64,000 bases of DNA from Oscheius sp. JU75 (taxonomy: Eukaryota > Nematoda > Chromadorea > Rhabditida > Rhabditidae): NCBI GenBank assembly GCA_037178855.1, contig JASJZC010000007.1, positions 1,736,001 through 1,800,000 of the forward strand, in the 5' to 3' direction. The position numbers and the translations under genes are program-made. Below are positions 1 through 10,650 of this stretch, in pieces. Within the stretch, counting starts at the first letter, position 1. Every line of letters starts with the position of its first letter. The notes under the pieces were generated by a model, which searched no databases, was not told where the DNA came from, and saw only the letters and a list, made by a program, of their open reading frames with translations.

Positions 1-1
1 C

Positions 2-1051
2 CAGTCTACACACTATTTCTCTCTATTGTCAAATGACGATCAGGTAGAGTTTTCGACTATTATCGCAGAAGAACAAAGTTTATCTATGCCCAAAGAGAAA
101 TCATCTGGGTTTAATGGCTATGTAGTCTAAAAAACGATGAACGTTTATCACCACAGTTAGCGCACTACTTTCCACTATTTTGTACCTTGTTGTAGAAGTA
201 TTCGTAAAAAAAAACTTCGAAAAACTTTTGCTCCTTTCTCGTTGTATAAGATAGTAGCGTGCTTTGACCAACTTTACGTAGACTAACAACTTTCAATCCA
301 TGCGATCTTCTGCAGCCTTGCCACAAACATAAAAAAAATCTTTAAACTTCGTACCTCGGAAAACTTCACGTCAAACATTACTGAATTAGCTATCTGAAAG
401 CGATCTAACACTACGATCGACTTATCCACTATTTACCTACATTGTTTTCAGTTAAAGCTTGCCCAATTCAACTTTCTCGACTTTGTCACACTCTCCATGC
501 TCGAAGGCTATCTCAAGAGTGATATACCAGCTCATGAAGTGGTGACGTTGTGCGAACGATTCAAAATATCAATGACAAAAAATCCTACGTAAGTGGCATC
601 GCTGTTTTAGCATAGACAGTTTTTAGAACAGCTAGAGGTTCTGTAGTCTTTCGACAATTTGAGGGTGCTGTGGCTCATCCTCTCTACAAAGAGCACTGTT
701 TCGACGATGTAGAGTATACTGCTATGAAAGTTTTAGCTCTCTTCACCCCTCGTAAGTACAAGGACACCAAAAATCCCGTTTTCAGCCGTAACACTGTCTG
801 AGGACGGCGTGAAAAAAATTAATTTCGTCCGTGAACAGTATACCTACAAATTAGCGGAGCATATAGCTGAAGCACAGTTTCATCTACCCAAATCGGAGCA
901 ATTGGTCCGATTGAAGCTCCTACTCAAAATAGTCAGAGAGGTCAAGGATGTTGCTAAACCGTGGACCTTCTTTCTAACGGATGCCACAGTTAATAAGATT
1001 AATGACATGTCAGGTCAATTGTTTCATGATATGCATGTTCGAAAGTTATAG
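2..1051 (+). CDS. Nuclear hormone receptor ligand-binding domain, C-terminal part (gene enters from the left edge)
   Basis: Four exons join in phase: 2-121, 452-588, 627-751 and 788-1051 (stop TAG). The joined product is about 215 residues and helical, with LKLAQFNFLDFVTLSMLEGY, an LFTPPVTLSEDGV segment, then a long amphipathic helix with RLKLLLKIVREV. This order fits the ligand-binding domain of nematode supplementary nuclear receptors: helix 5 region, the LF.P turn, and the RL..LL.....R helix 10. The zinc-finger DNA-binding domain would lie upstream of the window, so the subfamily cannot be named. The first exon has no start codon and begins at the window edge. All acceptors are TTTAG/TTTCAG-like, and introns of 36-38 nt match the rest of the window. 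Family assignment is by pattern, not by database search. Confidence 0.62.
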
Positions 1052-1851
1052 ACGTTTATTTTGTTACTGAGTAAAGTTGTTTAGCAGAGTTAATGTTATT
1101 TTCATTGTCACGTTAAGCGTCAGCTGTTCGAACTACTAATGTAGGTCAAGGTTTATTTTTTCTCGAAGAAACAAAAGCAACGAAATGTAAGCAGACCTTT
1201 TATCCTCAAATGAAGGGTAGCATATGTTCTAGGGAACTTGTCTGGATCTCCGAAGAAGTTTGGAGAGAGCCTTGCGCAACGCTGTCCAACGGAGTCCTTC
1301 GTCGTCTCATTCAGTTAGCCGAAAAATATCAGATTTCAGGTTCAATCCACGAATATTCTCCTAGCCTAGAGAAAACCTGAATAAGCAAAACTAGTAGTAG
1401 AAAAGCTTACCATTTTGTCATGTTATTATGAAGATTTCGTTTCCATGCTTGTAAACTGGGCTCATTGAGCATCTGAAAAACAAAATTTCATTCACTGAAT
1501 CTCAAAAAAGAACAACTTGAAACAAATCAAATGCAAGCAATTGTTTGCCCTTGATAAAGTTTAAATTCGTGCGTCTTTGACGAATTTTTCTTAACGCGAT
1601 AAACGGAAATGTTAGCCAATAAGCTTGTATTACAATTTCAAAGATTCGCACACAAAAATAAGTGTTAAAATAGCTCTACTGAGTCAAAAGTCTGAAAGCT
1701 ACTGGTGGACGAGATAAACGCGCCCGTTTCCCAATTTGGGGTCGCGAGGCGGCTAATTGGCATTGAGCCAAGCACCCGTTTCATCCTCAAAATCATTTGT
1801 ATCAAATCTTCCCTATTTTCTCAAACTCTTGATCGGATCACTTCAGATTGT
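1052..1851. other. Intergenic region between the receptor gene and fsn-1
   Basis: I see no supported exon here. An open frame reads into the start of fsn-1 from 1705, but it opens on GTG; the first ATG in that frame is at 1852. The stretch therefore probably holds the receptor 3' UTR and the fsn-1 promoter. Confidence 0.5.
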
Positions 1852-3378
1852 ATGGAACCGCGACTAATTAAGAGTCCGCTGAAAGATCTCCAACCTCAGC
1901 AGATTGATAATGGAAACTCTGAAAAAAAGACGAGGTCTCTCGCGATCACACCGAGGAAAACTCCTCCCGCAGGTTAATTTTTGATGTTTCTTTTCTACAT
2001 CCCTTCTCGCAGTCTCAGCATCACGACTCCCACATCAAATGCTTGTGCGGATATTCCAGTATTTGTCTCTTGGAGAGTTGAAAAACTCGATGCTTGTTTG
2101 CAAGCATTGGAATAACGTTCTTCGCATTGAAGTAAGTTCATTAAACTATCTTACATATGCTTGTTTTAGGACAGCCCAGTGTGGAAACGGCTAACTAAGC
2201 GGATAGTCCCGGAAAGTGCACTGGCCGATCCATACCTACTGACGGAGTTGACCAGCTACAAAAAGAAACTAAGAGCGTTCTTCTTTGCATGGAACAGCAA
2301 CGACGTCTCTAAGTACGATTTTTAAAGTTTCTTTTTGAAATTCGAGAGTGCATGGGAGAAAGGCGATGGTGCCGAGCAGTCGAGTGGTAGTCAAATAATT
2401 TGTGGTCGTGCACGATCGGCTCGAAAAGCGTGTCCTTTCATCCATACTTATTCAAGTCCAAGTCAAAAACAAATGAAAAGAGGCAGCCAAATCAGTACTT
2501 TTCAGAAACAACTACGTTCGAACCAACGGATTCACAGTACACCGGCAGCCGGTAGCTCAGAGCACCGACGGAGTCAGAGGGAAGATTGGAGTCTCATCCG
2601 GTGTCCATGCTTTTGAACTGACATGGGAAGGACCGCTAGGAACTGTGGCAGTTATTGGTCTTGCAACAAGGTAACTTCTGCTCCTTTCTTTGCAATCACC
2701 TGTTTCAGACACGCCGCAATGCATTGTCCAGGGTATGTCCCTCTTCTAGGCAGTGATGATCAAAGTTGGGGCTGGAATCTGGTGGATAACAGTTTGCTTC
2801 ATAACGGGGAGCAGTTTGGATTCTATCCGAGAGTTAACAACCCACCAAAGTATCAGGTTTCCTGATTTGCGATATATATTTTGACAATCTCTGTTGCTTA
2901 GATGGGCGAAAAGATGCGAATGGTGCTCGACTGTGATCGGCATATAGCCTATTTTGAGAGAAACTCCGATTTTCTTGGAATTGCATTCTCCGATCTCCCA
3001 CCAGTGAAGCTGTATCCATCCGTCTGTGCTGTTTATGGAAACACAGCGGTAAGTTTTTACTGTTTAAAGTTTGAAATCCAAAAATTCTCCAATTTTTTGA
3101 TCGGAAACAGTTTCTGAGAGTTATCCAAACCCGAAACCAACTTCGCGCTATAAATGAGCATTTCTGTTGGCTAGACAATCATATTCAACCGTTAGAAAAT
3201 ATGAATCTCCCATGAAATTGATGAGCCAGCCTCTCTAGTTATCAAAAAATTTCCTAAATGTAATATCAATAGCGTATGATGATTTTAAACATATCGGAAA
3301 ATCCTGGTTTGTTTAATGTGGCTAAATAATACTTTCCAGATCTCCATGGTATACCTTGGTGCTCCGTACCTTGGATAA
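1852..3378 (+). CDS. fsn-1: F-box/SPRY protein FSN-1 (FBXO45 orthologue)
   Basis: Exons 1852-1972, 2013-2131, 2170-2312, 2506-2670, 2709-2856, 2902-3048 and 3340-3378 (TAA) keep one frame. The F-box is encoded across exons 2-3 ([18 protein letters not shown], then [10 protein letters not shown]). A full SPRY domain follows, with [52 protein letters not shown] and [13 protein letters not shown], and it ends YLGAPYLG. This is the architecture of FSN-1/FBXO45. In worms FSN-1 is the substrate adaptor of the RPM-1 (PHR) ubiquitin ligase, which limits DLK-1 kinase signalling at synapses and growing axons. ATG 1852 was chosen because the frame upstream opens only with GTG. The N-terminal 40 residues before the F-box are low-complexity and poorly constrained. 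Confidence 0.93.
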
Positions 3379-3681
3379 CTGACGTCGATCGCTCTTATTG
3401 CGCTTCATCATCTCCTTTGCACTAGTTAGTGCGTGCAGGGTATTAGAGAATCTACCGTGCTACACTCCGAATCTAGTCTAGAATTATGATCAGAATTGCC
3501 TGACTAGTCACAATATCATAATACCCTGTTGGCTTTCTATATGATCTCCCATACTGCTTGCCATATCTATTATGCACAATGAAAGAGCTTGTTTTTTGAT
3601 ATTTGAAGCAGTACAACTGCACTATGCTTTTTTGAACTTTAGGTAGAAATTGTGATTTTTTTACGTCAGAAAACTTTTCAG

Positions 3682-4084
3682 ATCCTTGGCGATTGAGGGA
3701 ATTGGCGTAGGAGATGATATGAAGAGGGAGATGCACTATTGGACCAGGATAGAAAAGGAGTTAGAAGAGGTGATCGCTACGAATGCGACCAGCACAACAT
3801 CTAACCGTTCCTCGAAGCAAAAAAGCACCTGAAGATTCTATCATACTTTGGCTAAATGCTCCGCCACGAAAGCCAGTCTTCTCCTATGGATCTGTCAGAC
3901 TGCCATCCCTCGTATCGCCATTTCACAGAGTAGAGAAGATAGTTTTTTGGACAGCTTATCTCAGGTATCACTTGCTGCAATAGAGAGAGGAACTACGCCA
4001 GGAGACAGTAACGGCATGCCTGTTCGAAATGGGAACACCAAAAAGAAGAGACTCTGTTTCAGGAAAATTAGAAGTAAAGTCTGA
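3682..4084 (+). CDS. Unassigned coding-like exon(s), frame interrupted by one TGA
   Basis: After an acceptor (ACTTTTCAG at 3681) a frame opens with GIGVGDDMKREMHYWTRIEK and runs to TGA at 3830-3832. The same frame then stays open to 4084, giving REDSFLDSLSQVSLAAIERG and a basic tail (KKKRLCFRKIRSKV). A clean alternative removes the stop: donor GAG|GTGATC near 3764 and acceptor TTTCACAG near 3930 join both coding-like parts in phase 0. No 5' exon could be placed between fsn-1 and this point, and I recognise no family. It could be the C-terminal end of a gene starting in 3.4-3.65 kb, or a relic. Confidence 0.35.
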
Positions 4085-4657
4085 AAGAACACCGCATTCT
4101 AAAAATGAAATAGAACGAAGACAATACGGAAATGAGCAACGAGAGCAAATGTTGATGTATTAAGGGGACGTTAAGCGTAACAGTCTTTGTCCCCCCGCAA
4201 TCTGACCCGAAACGAACAAGGCAGACGCTTGAAAAATAGTCGGATTTCTGTTTAAAAACATTTCTTTTCTCACAAAAGATACACATGGGATCACTTTTGC
4301 TACTATAGAAATGGCCAACTCCTAGGCGCAAAGTTCAACGGATGTCATTGTGTGCTGATTACAGTGCAAACCTAAAAAGAGTATATCGGAAAAGGTTCAA
4401 ATCAATGGAGGAAATGCTTAGAAATGTCTGTATTTCACAGTCAGATAAAAGGTGTTATTTAGAAAAATGAACTTATTTTCGTGGCCTTGTCTTGTTGTTC
4501 TGATCTCTGCTGTCATTGAAACGCGTCTGAATCTGTTTACGGGAGCGATGTTTTGATCTCACAACAGCCAACTTTCCCAATGTTCGTGACTGTTTTTCTA
4601 AAGCACAGGGCCAGACGTACTAAAGGCCGCAAAACAAGATATGACGTGGAAAAGTCC
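4085..4657. other. Intergenic region upstream of the LEA-like gene
   Basis: No exon with paired splice sites or coding-like composition was found. The right end is the promoter of the next gene. Confidence 0.45.
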
Positions 4658-4665
4658 TATATAAG
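4658..4665 (+). promoter_or_regulatory. TATA box of the LEA-like gene
   Basis: TATATAAG lies 59 bases before ATG 4717, in a GC-richer context, which is a good core-promoter candidate. Confidence 0.6.
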
Positions 4666-4716
4666 GCGGTCCAAGTGTCTTTTCTTCAAGCAGTTTCGCT
4701 TATACAACAACTCAAC

Positions 4717-5099
4717 ATGTCTGACGTTAGTTTTGCTCTTCCTTTTCAGATACTGTAACTTTACCTGAGTTTATCACTGAAATGAGGGTGCAACAGAAAA
4801 CAAAAGCGTCGTACCAATGTTGTTTCCAGAAGGGATACCTCGAGCAAGCCAAGGAGAAGGCCGGCGACATGGCCGAGAACGTCAAGGAAGGCATGCAGAA
4901 CATGAAAGACAAAATCACCGGCAACTACACTGCCGAAGACAAGGCTGCAAACAAGGTGAAGGGAGCCGCTGATACTTGTGCTGACAAGGTAACACCTTCT
5001 CTGAATATTGCCTAGACATACCGTTTGTAGGCCGGTGAGTGCCGCGATAAGATGTCTGACAAGATGCACCAGGCTGGCCGTACTCTCGAGGGACACTAA
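4717..5099 (+). CDS. Small LEA-like hydrophilic helical protein (78 aa)
   Basis: Exons 4717-4725 (MSD), 4830-4988 and 5031-5099 (TAA) give 78 residues. The sequence is lysine/glutamate/alanine rich with 11-residue-like periodicity: GYLEQAKEKAGDMAENVKEG, MQNMKDKITGN, EDKAANKVKGAADTCADKAG, ECRDKMSDKM. This is the amphipathic repeat style of group-3 LEA proteins and related small stress proteins. Two cysteines (C61 and C66 by my count) sit in the last repeats. A likely role is protection of proteins or membranes during desiccation or heat; that is inference from composition. The codons are GC-rich and strongly biased compared with neighbours, suggesting high expression. It has a TATA box upstream and a poly(A) signal AATAAA at 5149-5154. 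Confidence 0.72.
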
Positions 5100-5148
5100 A
5101 GTAGCCTTCATCAATACTTGGAATCAAATGTACATGTGAAAACAATAT

Positions 5149-5154
5149 AATAAA
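5149..5154 (+). terminator. Poly(A) signal of the LEA-like gene
   Basis: AATAAA lies 50 bases after the stop codon at 5097-5099. Confidence 0.6.
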
Positions 5155-6400
5155 CTGTACATCTCATCTGTTTTCTGTAAGTAATTGAGGCATGATTGAA
5201 GAGATAAAGACAATGCCTAAAGCTAGATTTCGGTGACAATGTTAAAAATATACAAGACATGGTTGAGAAACAGGCTCCGACAGTAAATGAACAAAACTTT
5301 TAGAGCATTTTGTAGTGGGATAGCTAACTGTATGCGGAACACAAGATATTTGTGTACACATTTCAAGGAAATTTCTTTTTTTTTATTAATACAGAATGTT
5401 CTTTACGAAATGGCTGCCTCAGCGCCCTCTACCTTCGTCCGTGACAGCTCCAAAACATTTCTTCTCCTACAAGGTTTAAATTTCTCTGTAAAACTTTGAG
5501 AGCGTTGTCAAAGAAGTCGCGACGAAATCCTTTCTTAGGTCACTGTGAAGTTTTGATCCACCTAAGGGCGTCTCTTCGAACAATCGTTTTAGGTACTGAA
5601 TACATATTTGAAGATGCTTGAAAAGTATACCTTCTTGATGATTTTGCGTGTCTCTCTCACCATCTCTCGTACAATGGCTTTGAGAGATTCTTTCCTGCGG
5701 TCCTAGCAAACGTCTGTTGTTTAGGTCATGCTTTCATTCTCTCCCAAAACAAAAAATGTGTTAGGTGCTAGAAAGGCAGTTCAGCAAGCTTCATCCTAAC
5801 TACAAGAAGCAGCTCAAATATAATTTTTGAAAGAATATCTAGGTGGGTATTGAGCACTTCAGAAGAAATCTGTATAGATGGAGTTTGGCTTGAGAAACAG
5901 AGTTAAAGTTGAAGACTGAAAGGAGTGCGAGAACAACTTTCAAAAGAACAGCAATAAGAGTGTAGTTTGAACACTTCAGATCTGTGGGAGACCATAGCTA
6001 AATTCTACAACTATGGTTCACCGATTTGAGGATTGATATGAGAACAATTCCAGTACTCAGACAAGCTTGGTGATATTCCTACTCGTCAGACTGATTTGTG
6101 CTCGTACATTACCCTTTGTACATCAACCTATATTCGGCGTACATCATCGGCTTTAGCCCCAGTAACTTCCGAGGAACCATAGCTCTAGAGGTTATCTAAA
6201 CTTTGCTCTGTTGAACGATCATTTTTTCTATGGCATCATTCAATGACACAAGTCTGGGACCACCATCGTTTGTTCTCATGAATCACAAAGTTACTTGAAA
6301 TTCTACAACTGAGAGATTTCTTCAAAGACTCAATATCAAATGCCAACTTGTTTTATTGCAAGTAAACATCGTAAGCAAATTAGAAAAGTTTAAGCATCAA
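5155..6400. other. Long non-coding or unassigned stretch
   Basis: Short open frames occur on both strands (for example minus 5476-5709), but none has convincing splice partners or a recognisable family. I find no repeat pair or terminal inverted repeat here. Confidence 0.4.
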
Positions 6401-6560
6401 GCTATGTCGGTCCAGAACTTAAGGAAGGTGTTCGAGAATATGTGACGTCAAGACGAGGATGAGCAGCCTTCGCAGATCTCCAAGTCGACGGTCAGGCAAA
6501 AGAAGTTGGCTCATCTCATGAGCATCTTTAAGGACTGTCTTTTTACATTTTTTGTGTAGT

Positions 6561-7066
6561 CGAAAGCAAAAAGACTAATTGTACCAAGCAGACCGGACAA
6601 GAAGATTCCTGCGGTGAAGAGTTTATGGATCTTGACCGCAATGGTGAGAATTTTTGTTTTTCCAATCAACAGTTTCAGACGGGGCTGCTGGTGATGACTG
6701 CGCTTATGGAGACCATCTGGGCGAATTGGGAAACGCTCACGACAACGATACTGCTGATGCTTCCATGACGCTATCTGTCTCTTGGACATGTTTTGAAGGA
6801 TCAGTTTGACACTGAAATGACTCACTTCAACAACGACAAAAACATGGCCATCGATGAAGCTATGGAAGTTATTTTTTGTTTTTAATTGTCAATTGTGTTA
6901 TATTAGACGGTCTGCCCGTTTCTGGATGTGATCGTGCATTACCGAAATTATTCCCCAAATGAAGCGACGAGGGCGAAGACATCCCTAACGATCCCGTTAC
7001 CACCAAAGAGAACTTCTCTAACGAGAAAGGCGAGCACGCCCCCTTCATGTCCACTATTTTCTACTA
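6561..7066 (+). pseudogene. EF-hand-like gene relic with a frameshift and an in-frame TGA
   Basis: Segment 1 (6561-6643) encodes NCTKQTGQEDSCGEEFMDLD and is followed by a GTGAG donor. Segment 2 (from 6679) begins with DGAAGDDCAYGDHLGELGNA. Together they resemble an EF-hand loop (FMDLDRN-DG). Further on, the second coding-like piece FDTEMTHFNNDKNMAIDEAM lies in a different frame from the end of the first, so a +1 shift is needed near 6765. The last segment (6907-7066) reads DGLPVSGCDRALPKLFPK, then TGA (6960-6962), then SDEGEDIPNDPVTTKENFSN to TAG. A poly(A) signal AATAAA sits near 7136. The calcium ligands are incomplete. I read this as a decaying EF-hand gene; unusual splicing cannot be excluded. 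Confidence 0.35.
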
Positions 7067-7207
7067 GCCTATCATTGCTGGCGCGGAAATGCTTAAATTT
7101 TTCTAACTTGCTTACGATGTTAATTTGCTTTGCCTAATAAACTATAATAACCAACAGTTTATTATGAAAACAAAGACATTGACTGAGGGATTCGACTTTT
7201 GAGACAG

Positions 7208-10058
7208 TTATAGGAAGGCTTCTTCTTTAAACTTGGACGTTGTGTTAGTCGATGTAGACGTCGTCGTTGGAGTAGTGCTTGTCGTGGATGTCGATGTTGT
7301 CGTTGGAGTCGTGCTCGTTGTGGATGTCGACGTTGTGCTAGTCGATGTAGACGTCATCATTGAAGTAGTGCTTGTTGTATGCCTCGATCTTTTTGTTGAA
7401 GTCGAGTTGCGGTCCAGCTCCTTTGTTGGACGAAGGAAACTGAAGTCGAAACCTTTTTTGGCAACTCTTCTCATAAATTTGTAGCCTTCTTTATGATAGT
7501 CTGACTTGAGAGCTCCGTCATCCTTGAATTGGTAGTATGGCATAGATGGTGGCCAGACAGCTGGCCAGAACTTTCCAGGAATATGTGGCTGTCTAAATAT
7601 GGTTTGAATGATTGTGTTTTCTCTAGACTTACTGATATTTTGCGAATGTGCCAATTGCGGCAACGAGTTGATCGTGCACAACCCCATCCTTGGTCCCATT
7701 CATACTGTAGCTTCCCATATTGAACAGGTCGTACATGTAAGCGTATTCGTTCGTATGAACTGAGCCCATGACTTCCTCGAGTGTCGCGCTAACATTCTTG
7801 TAGATTTCCCTGTTGTACTGCTCAAAGTTGTAGGCGTAGACTTCCCATCCCATCTCGGCTCTGGCTATGATACCATCCACAGCAGGGCCGAAGAAGTACA
7901 TGTCGTCACACCACTGGAATTTTTTCCTTGTTTGAAAAAGTAGAACTTGGTTACCTCAATATACTTGTTCAAATAATAGCCGTTCGTTACGTTTTTTTCT
8001 TCTGTTCCAACGTAGTGTTTAATAATCATTTCTCGGACCTCTTCGGCTTTTGTCTCGTTACAGTCGTAGTATTCGCTTTTTACGAGTTTCTGAAAAAGTA
8101 GCGGTTTATTTGCACTCAAGAAGAGCATTTCTTTACAGTGATGACCCAAATGGAAAAAAAAACACATCACTTTGAGGCTAGTAGTTCAGTTAAGATCTTG
8201 ATTTCCTCCTGGTAACTTATCTCTCTCATATCTTTGTTGCCGCCTATCTGAGAGGTACGCTTCTTTCCAGCTACAACCGCAAGGCCCACTTTCGTTCCAC
8301 GACTTAACTTTGCAATACAGAAACTACACACAACAAGAGCTATCTAAATCAGATGACCTATGTCATTCTGAATGTGTCAGTCTGTAAACCGCTTGGCTTT
8401 CCAGTAGACATTTGGTGTTTTCATGTTGTGATGTGATTGAGCTTCTAAGTGCTATTTGCTTATTGTTGTCTTTTTTTCAAATTAGTTGACTTTTAACTTA
8501 CGTTAACATAGTCAATGAAGGTTTGTCTGTTGAACTTTGTCTGCTCCGAAAATGGGATGGTGAGGTTTTGCATGTACGGAGCTTTGCCGAGAATTCCAAA
8601 ATATCCAGCATCCTTGTCGCTGACTCCGACAATGGCTGGCTTTGGAGCGGCTTCTCGAGCCAGCTGGAAGGGAGACAGCTTCAGGAAGTGACCATCCACG
8701 ACAGGACCCCATTTGACGGTATCCAAGTAGTTGGTTGTGTAACCAATTTTACCAACGGCTTTGTAGTACTCGTCGACGGTTTTGCTCTTCAGGCAAGTTT
8801 TCATTGCTGCTCCTTTTTGTGTACAGTTGATTGCTACAAGAAACTCTTCCGTGTTCTGTTTCACGTTTACTCCGACTCCCCAATAGGAGAAGGCGCTCCC
8901 TGACATTTCAATGGATCCGGCTATCATATCTGAACAATTGTTGAACTTTTGATAACGAGCCTTTCACCTCTGGAAAGATGACTCAATACCAATTCGGCAG
9001 AAGAGCAACCTCCGGCACTGAGGCCCCAAACCGTGATCTTGTTCTTATCACCGCCGAAAAAGGGTGCGTAGTTGTACAAATACCTGAAGATTACTGTAGC
9101 CGATTATGAAATTCTTACTCAATAGCTTTGACCTGATCCAGTGATCCGTAGTTTCCGGGAAGATTACTCGATCCGTCGTAGAGGTAGCCAAGCGTGCCGA
9201 CACGGTATTGAATGGAAACAACAATAATCCCTTGAGGGATGTAGTTGTCAGCGAAGCCAGTGTAGCCGAAAGTTCGGGCACCTCCGTAAAGATAGCCGCC
9301 TCCATGAATCCAGACAAGAACAGGCAAGTTTGACTAAAAAATGTTTCGTTTCTTCTTAATGTTGAACTCACAGCATTTTTAGGCTTGATGATGTTAAGAG
9401 TCAGGCAGTCCTCATTCGCATTTGCGTCCGAGAAGTTCACAAGTTCTGGAGCATTGAAGTGAGGCGGACACATGTAGCCCCAATCCTTCGCGTCTCTGAT
9501 GCCCTCAAAGGGCATTAGCTCTTTTGGTGCCTAAATGATTTACTAATTTTTGATTCATGGAACTGTTACCTCCAGCCTCAAATCACCAACTGGCGGTTGC
9601 GCATAGGGAATGCCAAGATAGACTTCAGACTCTTTACCCGTCTTTGTTGTGTATCGGAATCCGCGATACGAGCCGAGAGGAATAGTCATTATTGGGTCGG
9701 ATTCAGAAGCTGAAAACGAAATAGTAACTATTGTCAACAACATCAAAAATTACTAAAACGATGGTTATCCACTCATCTATACTGCAAGTCAAACGTTTGT
9801 TTTTTTCTGTCTATGCTGAGAATTTAACAGAACTCACCCGGAGATGTGGACTGTCCTGGCTGTTGTGTAGCTCCAGTACTATTTGAGCCTAAGGTGTCAG
9901 AGAATACACGTATACTTGTACAACATACTTGGACCTGTCGATTGTCCTGGCGGTTGTGTAGCTGGCCTCGAAGTTGTATCAGACTCATCCTTCTTTTTGG
10001 AATGACAAGTGAGACCGATTCCAACCAAACAGAACAGAAGTAGTACCCGTTGAAGCAT
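7208..10058 (-). CDS. Secreted type-B carboxylesterase with Thr/Ser-rich tail (679 aa)
   Basis: Ten exons in phase: 10058-9929, 9888-9838, 9709-9570, 9530-9372, 9333-9119, 9083-8968, 8929-8502, 8089-7955, 7913-7633, 7592-7208. The N-terminus MLQRVLLLFCLVGIGLTC is a signal peptide, followed by a Pro/Gln/Ser/Thr linker. Esterase landmarks are YLGIPYAQPPVGDLRL, NEDCLTLNI, the oxyanion hole WIHGGG, the nucleophile elbow GLSAGG and a His in VHTNEYAYMYDLF. At the acid position the motif is SDKDAGYFG, where cholinesterase-type enzymes have KDEG; the Glu is Ala here, with an Asp next to it. The C-terminus carries a 36-bp-repeat-encoded TSTTPTTTSTS tract, likely O-glycosylated. It belongs to the family of worm gut esterases (GES-1-like); the substrate is unknown. 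It ends KFKEEAFL. Confidence 0.93.
7230..7375 (-). repeat. Coding minisatellite (about 36-bp unit) in the esterase tail
   Basis: Three to four imperfect copies of a 36-bp unit encode alternating Thr-Ser and Thr-Pro blocks. Read on the plus strand the same DNA gives a Val/Asp-rich open frame (7233-7484), which is only a shadow. Confidence 0.8.
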
Positions 10059-10650
10059 GCTGGAATGGAAACGTGTGAATAACTCAAAAAGGGAAAAGAG
10101 CAAAATGACGGGAATGATACGGAATGGCTCCTTTTAAAGGAATCCACGCCCAAAGCTCAAGTCATAACGGGCGCTTCGGTATTGGCAAATAGTGAAATGC
10201 CATGTCGAGGCAATAAAAAATTGGCCTCTCAAGAGAGGATGCCTCAACGATAAGTCGAACCCTGACTGTTCCTGGATCCGTCATAGAAAAGTGGAAATTA
10301 GGAGCCATCTGAAACTGGTGAATCATCCAAAGAGAGATCATGTCGAAGCTCCTTAAGACAAACACCATACTTCATAGGTTTCCAATCTTCGAGAAGTTTT
10401 TAGAGACAACTTTCCTTTTTCTACGATTTATCGAAACACGATGTTTCTGCTTTTAAACCAATAGTACTTTATGTACTTATTGTTCATCGCTTCCAGGTGC
10501 TGTGATTAGCTTTTTGGGAATGGATCGGTGGACAACTGAGTCATCCCGCGCGTGACCAAACTGTGTACTTTTGTGTTTCAATCAATTGGGAACGGTATAT
10601 GCAAGTGTGACGCTAACTAAAAAAACAATCTCCACTACTGGAAGATTCAG
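10059..10650. other. Upstream region of the esterase gene
   Basis: A TTTAAAAG element lies about 70 bases upstream of the esterase ATG (minus strand, near 10125-10140). The rest has no supported exon. Confidence 0.4.

Noticed and set aside
7233-7484. Val/Asp-rich plus-strand open frame
   Set aside because: Mirror of the Thr/Ser repeat in the esterase tail on the minus strand.
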